A stretch of DNA of 6,199 nt, taken from Prevotellaceae bacterium. GTDB lineage: Bacteria; Bacteroidota; Bacteroidia; Bacteroidales; Bacteroidaceae. The notes under the pieces are model-generated. The model had not been told where the DNA came from, did no database searches, and saw only the letters and a program-made list of their open reading frames with translations. The stretch lies in assembly GCA_021153165.1 (NCBI GenBank), contig JAGKTZ010000087.1, forward strand, positions 1-6,199, given 5' to 3'. Below are positions 5,920 to 6,199 of the stretch, piece by piece. The first letter of the stretch is position 1. Every line of letters starts with the position of its first letter. Position numbers and translations under genes: made by a program.

Positions 5920-6199
5920 GGACAAATATTCACACAAACAAGCCTTCATCTCATATCGATCCACGGAGGTGAAACAATTATGAATTTTCACACCTTTTAT
6001 CTCAAAATTCACCTTAACTTTCTAGGGCGAGAATCGCATATTTTCAACAAAGAAAAAAATATTTTGCTACAGCTCAAGCACAGACAAATAGAATATGCAA
6101 CGATATGCGCATATTTCTTGCATAAACTGGCAAATTCAGTAAATTATGCAAAAAATATGCATTGATTGAGTAAAAAAAGGGTATTGAACAAAAGAAAAA
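5910..6199. other. AT-rich region without a convincing gene, probably upstream of a gene beyond the right edge
   Basis: After the terminator, 290 bases lack a credible coding region. The stretch contains a strong Shine-Dalgarno-like GGAGGTGA (5965-5972) placed well for an ATG at 5980. The 61-codon frame that follows (to 6165) is rich in His, Asn, Ile, Lys and Phe, as expected from translating AT-rich noncoding DNA. The right half carries a cluster of TATGCA/TGCATA hexamers around a TATGCGCATA palindrome. Position and composition suggest a promoter or regulatory region for a gene starting beyond 6199, but I found no clear TAnnTTTG box near the edge. Confidence 0.5.
6094..6161. repeat. Cluster of TATGCA hexamers with central palindrome
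   Basis: TATGCA occurs at 6094-6099, 6145-6150 and 6156-6161, and as its reverse complement TGCATA at 6119-6124. Between the first and second copies lies a 12-bp perfect palindrome ATATGCGCATAT (6103-6114). The 9-mer CGCATATTT at 6108-6116 also occurs upstream at 6035-6043. The density is above what I would expect by chance even in AT-rich DNA, although simple AT bias raises the background. Confidence 0.4.

Noticed and set aside
5980..6165. 61-codon ORF as a confident gene
   Set aside because: The Shine-Dalgarno sequence is good, but the product is rich in His, Asn, Ile and Lys and overlaps the TATGCA cluster, so I list only the signal as a finding and not a gene.
5374..6199. CRISPR array, tRNA or insertion sequence
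   Set aside because: There are no regularly spaced repeats of suitable length, no cloverleaf with a T-loop GTTCRA pattern, and no transposase fragment or target-site duplication.

Overview
The window looks like chromosomal DNA from a Bacteroidota bacterium. I would guess Bacteroidales, most likely Prevotellaceae or a relative. Three things point that way: a type IX secretion system (T9SS)-type C-terminal sorting domain on the large secreted enzyme, a TonB-dependent outer-membrane receptor, and main-gene starts without a clear Shine-Dalgarno sequence but with a Bacteroidota-style -7 box (TAnnTTTG) upstream of the receptor. The genus cannot be fixed from the sequence alone.

Layout. Positions 1-1214, minus strand: the first 404 codons of a TonB-dependent receptor (signal peptide, TonB box, plug domain and first barrel strands); the rest lies beyond the left edge. 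Positions 1215-1563: a 349-bp divergent intergenic region with a good promoter candidate for the receptor and only weak candidates for the other gene. Positions 1564-5373, plus strand: one 1269-residue secreted glycoside hydrolase family 85 endo-beta-N-acetylglucosaminidase. It has a GH85 barrel, a jelly-roll domain, an FnIII-like domain, an Ig-like domain, a LamG-like lectin domain, a PKD-like domain and a T9SS tail. Positions 5374-5586: a gap with a striking 11-bp perfect inverted repeat. Positions 5587-5838, plus strand: a small 83-residue helical protein of unknown function, followed by a clear intrinsic terminator at 5869-5909. Positions 5910-6199: AT-rich DNA with no convincing gene, but with palindromes, a TATGCA cluster and a strong Shine-Dalgarno sequence in front of a doubtful 61-codon ORF.

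How it fits together. The GH85 enzyme should cut within the GlcNAc-beta-1,4-GlcNAc core of N-linked glycans outside the cell, probably anchored on the surface or released by T9SS. The receptor is transcribed divergently. Because it lacks the N-terminal extension of SusC proteins and no SusD is visible, this does not look like a classical polysaccharide utilisation locus, and any functional link between the two genes is speculative. I see no clear undescribed multi-gene system. The points most worth checking are the divergent GH85 active-site neighbourhood with its unusual appendages, the hairpin between the GH85 gene and the small gene, and the unexplained signals at the right end.
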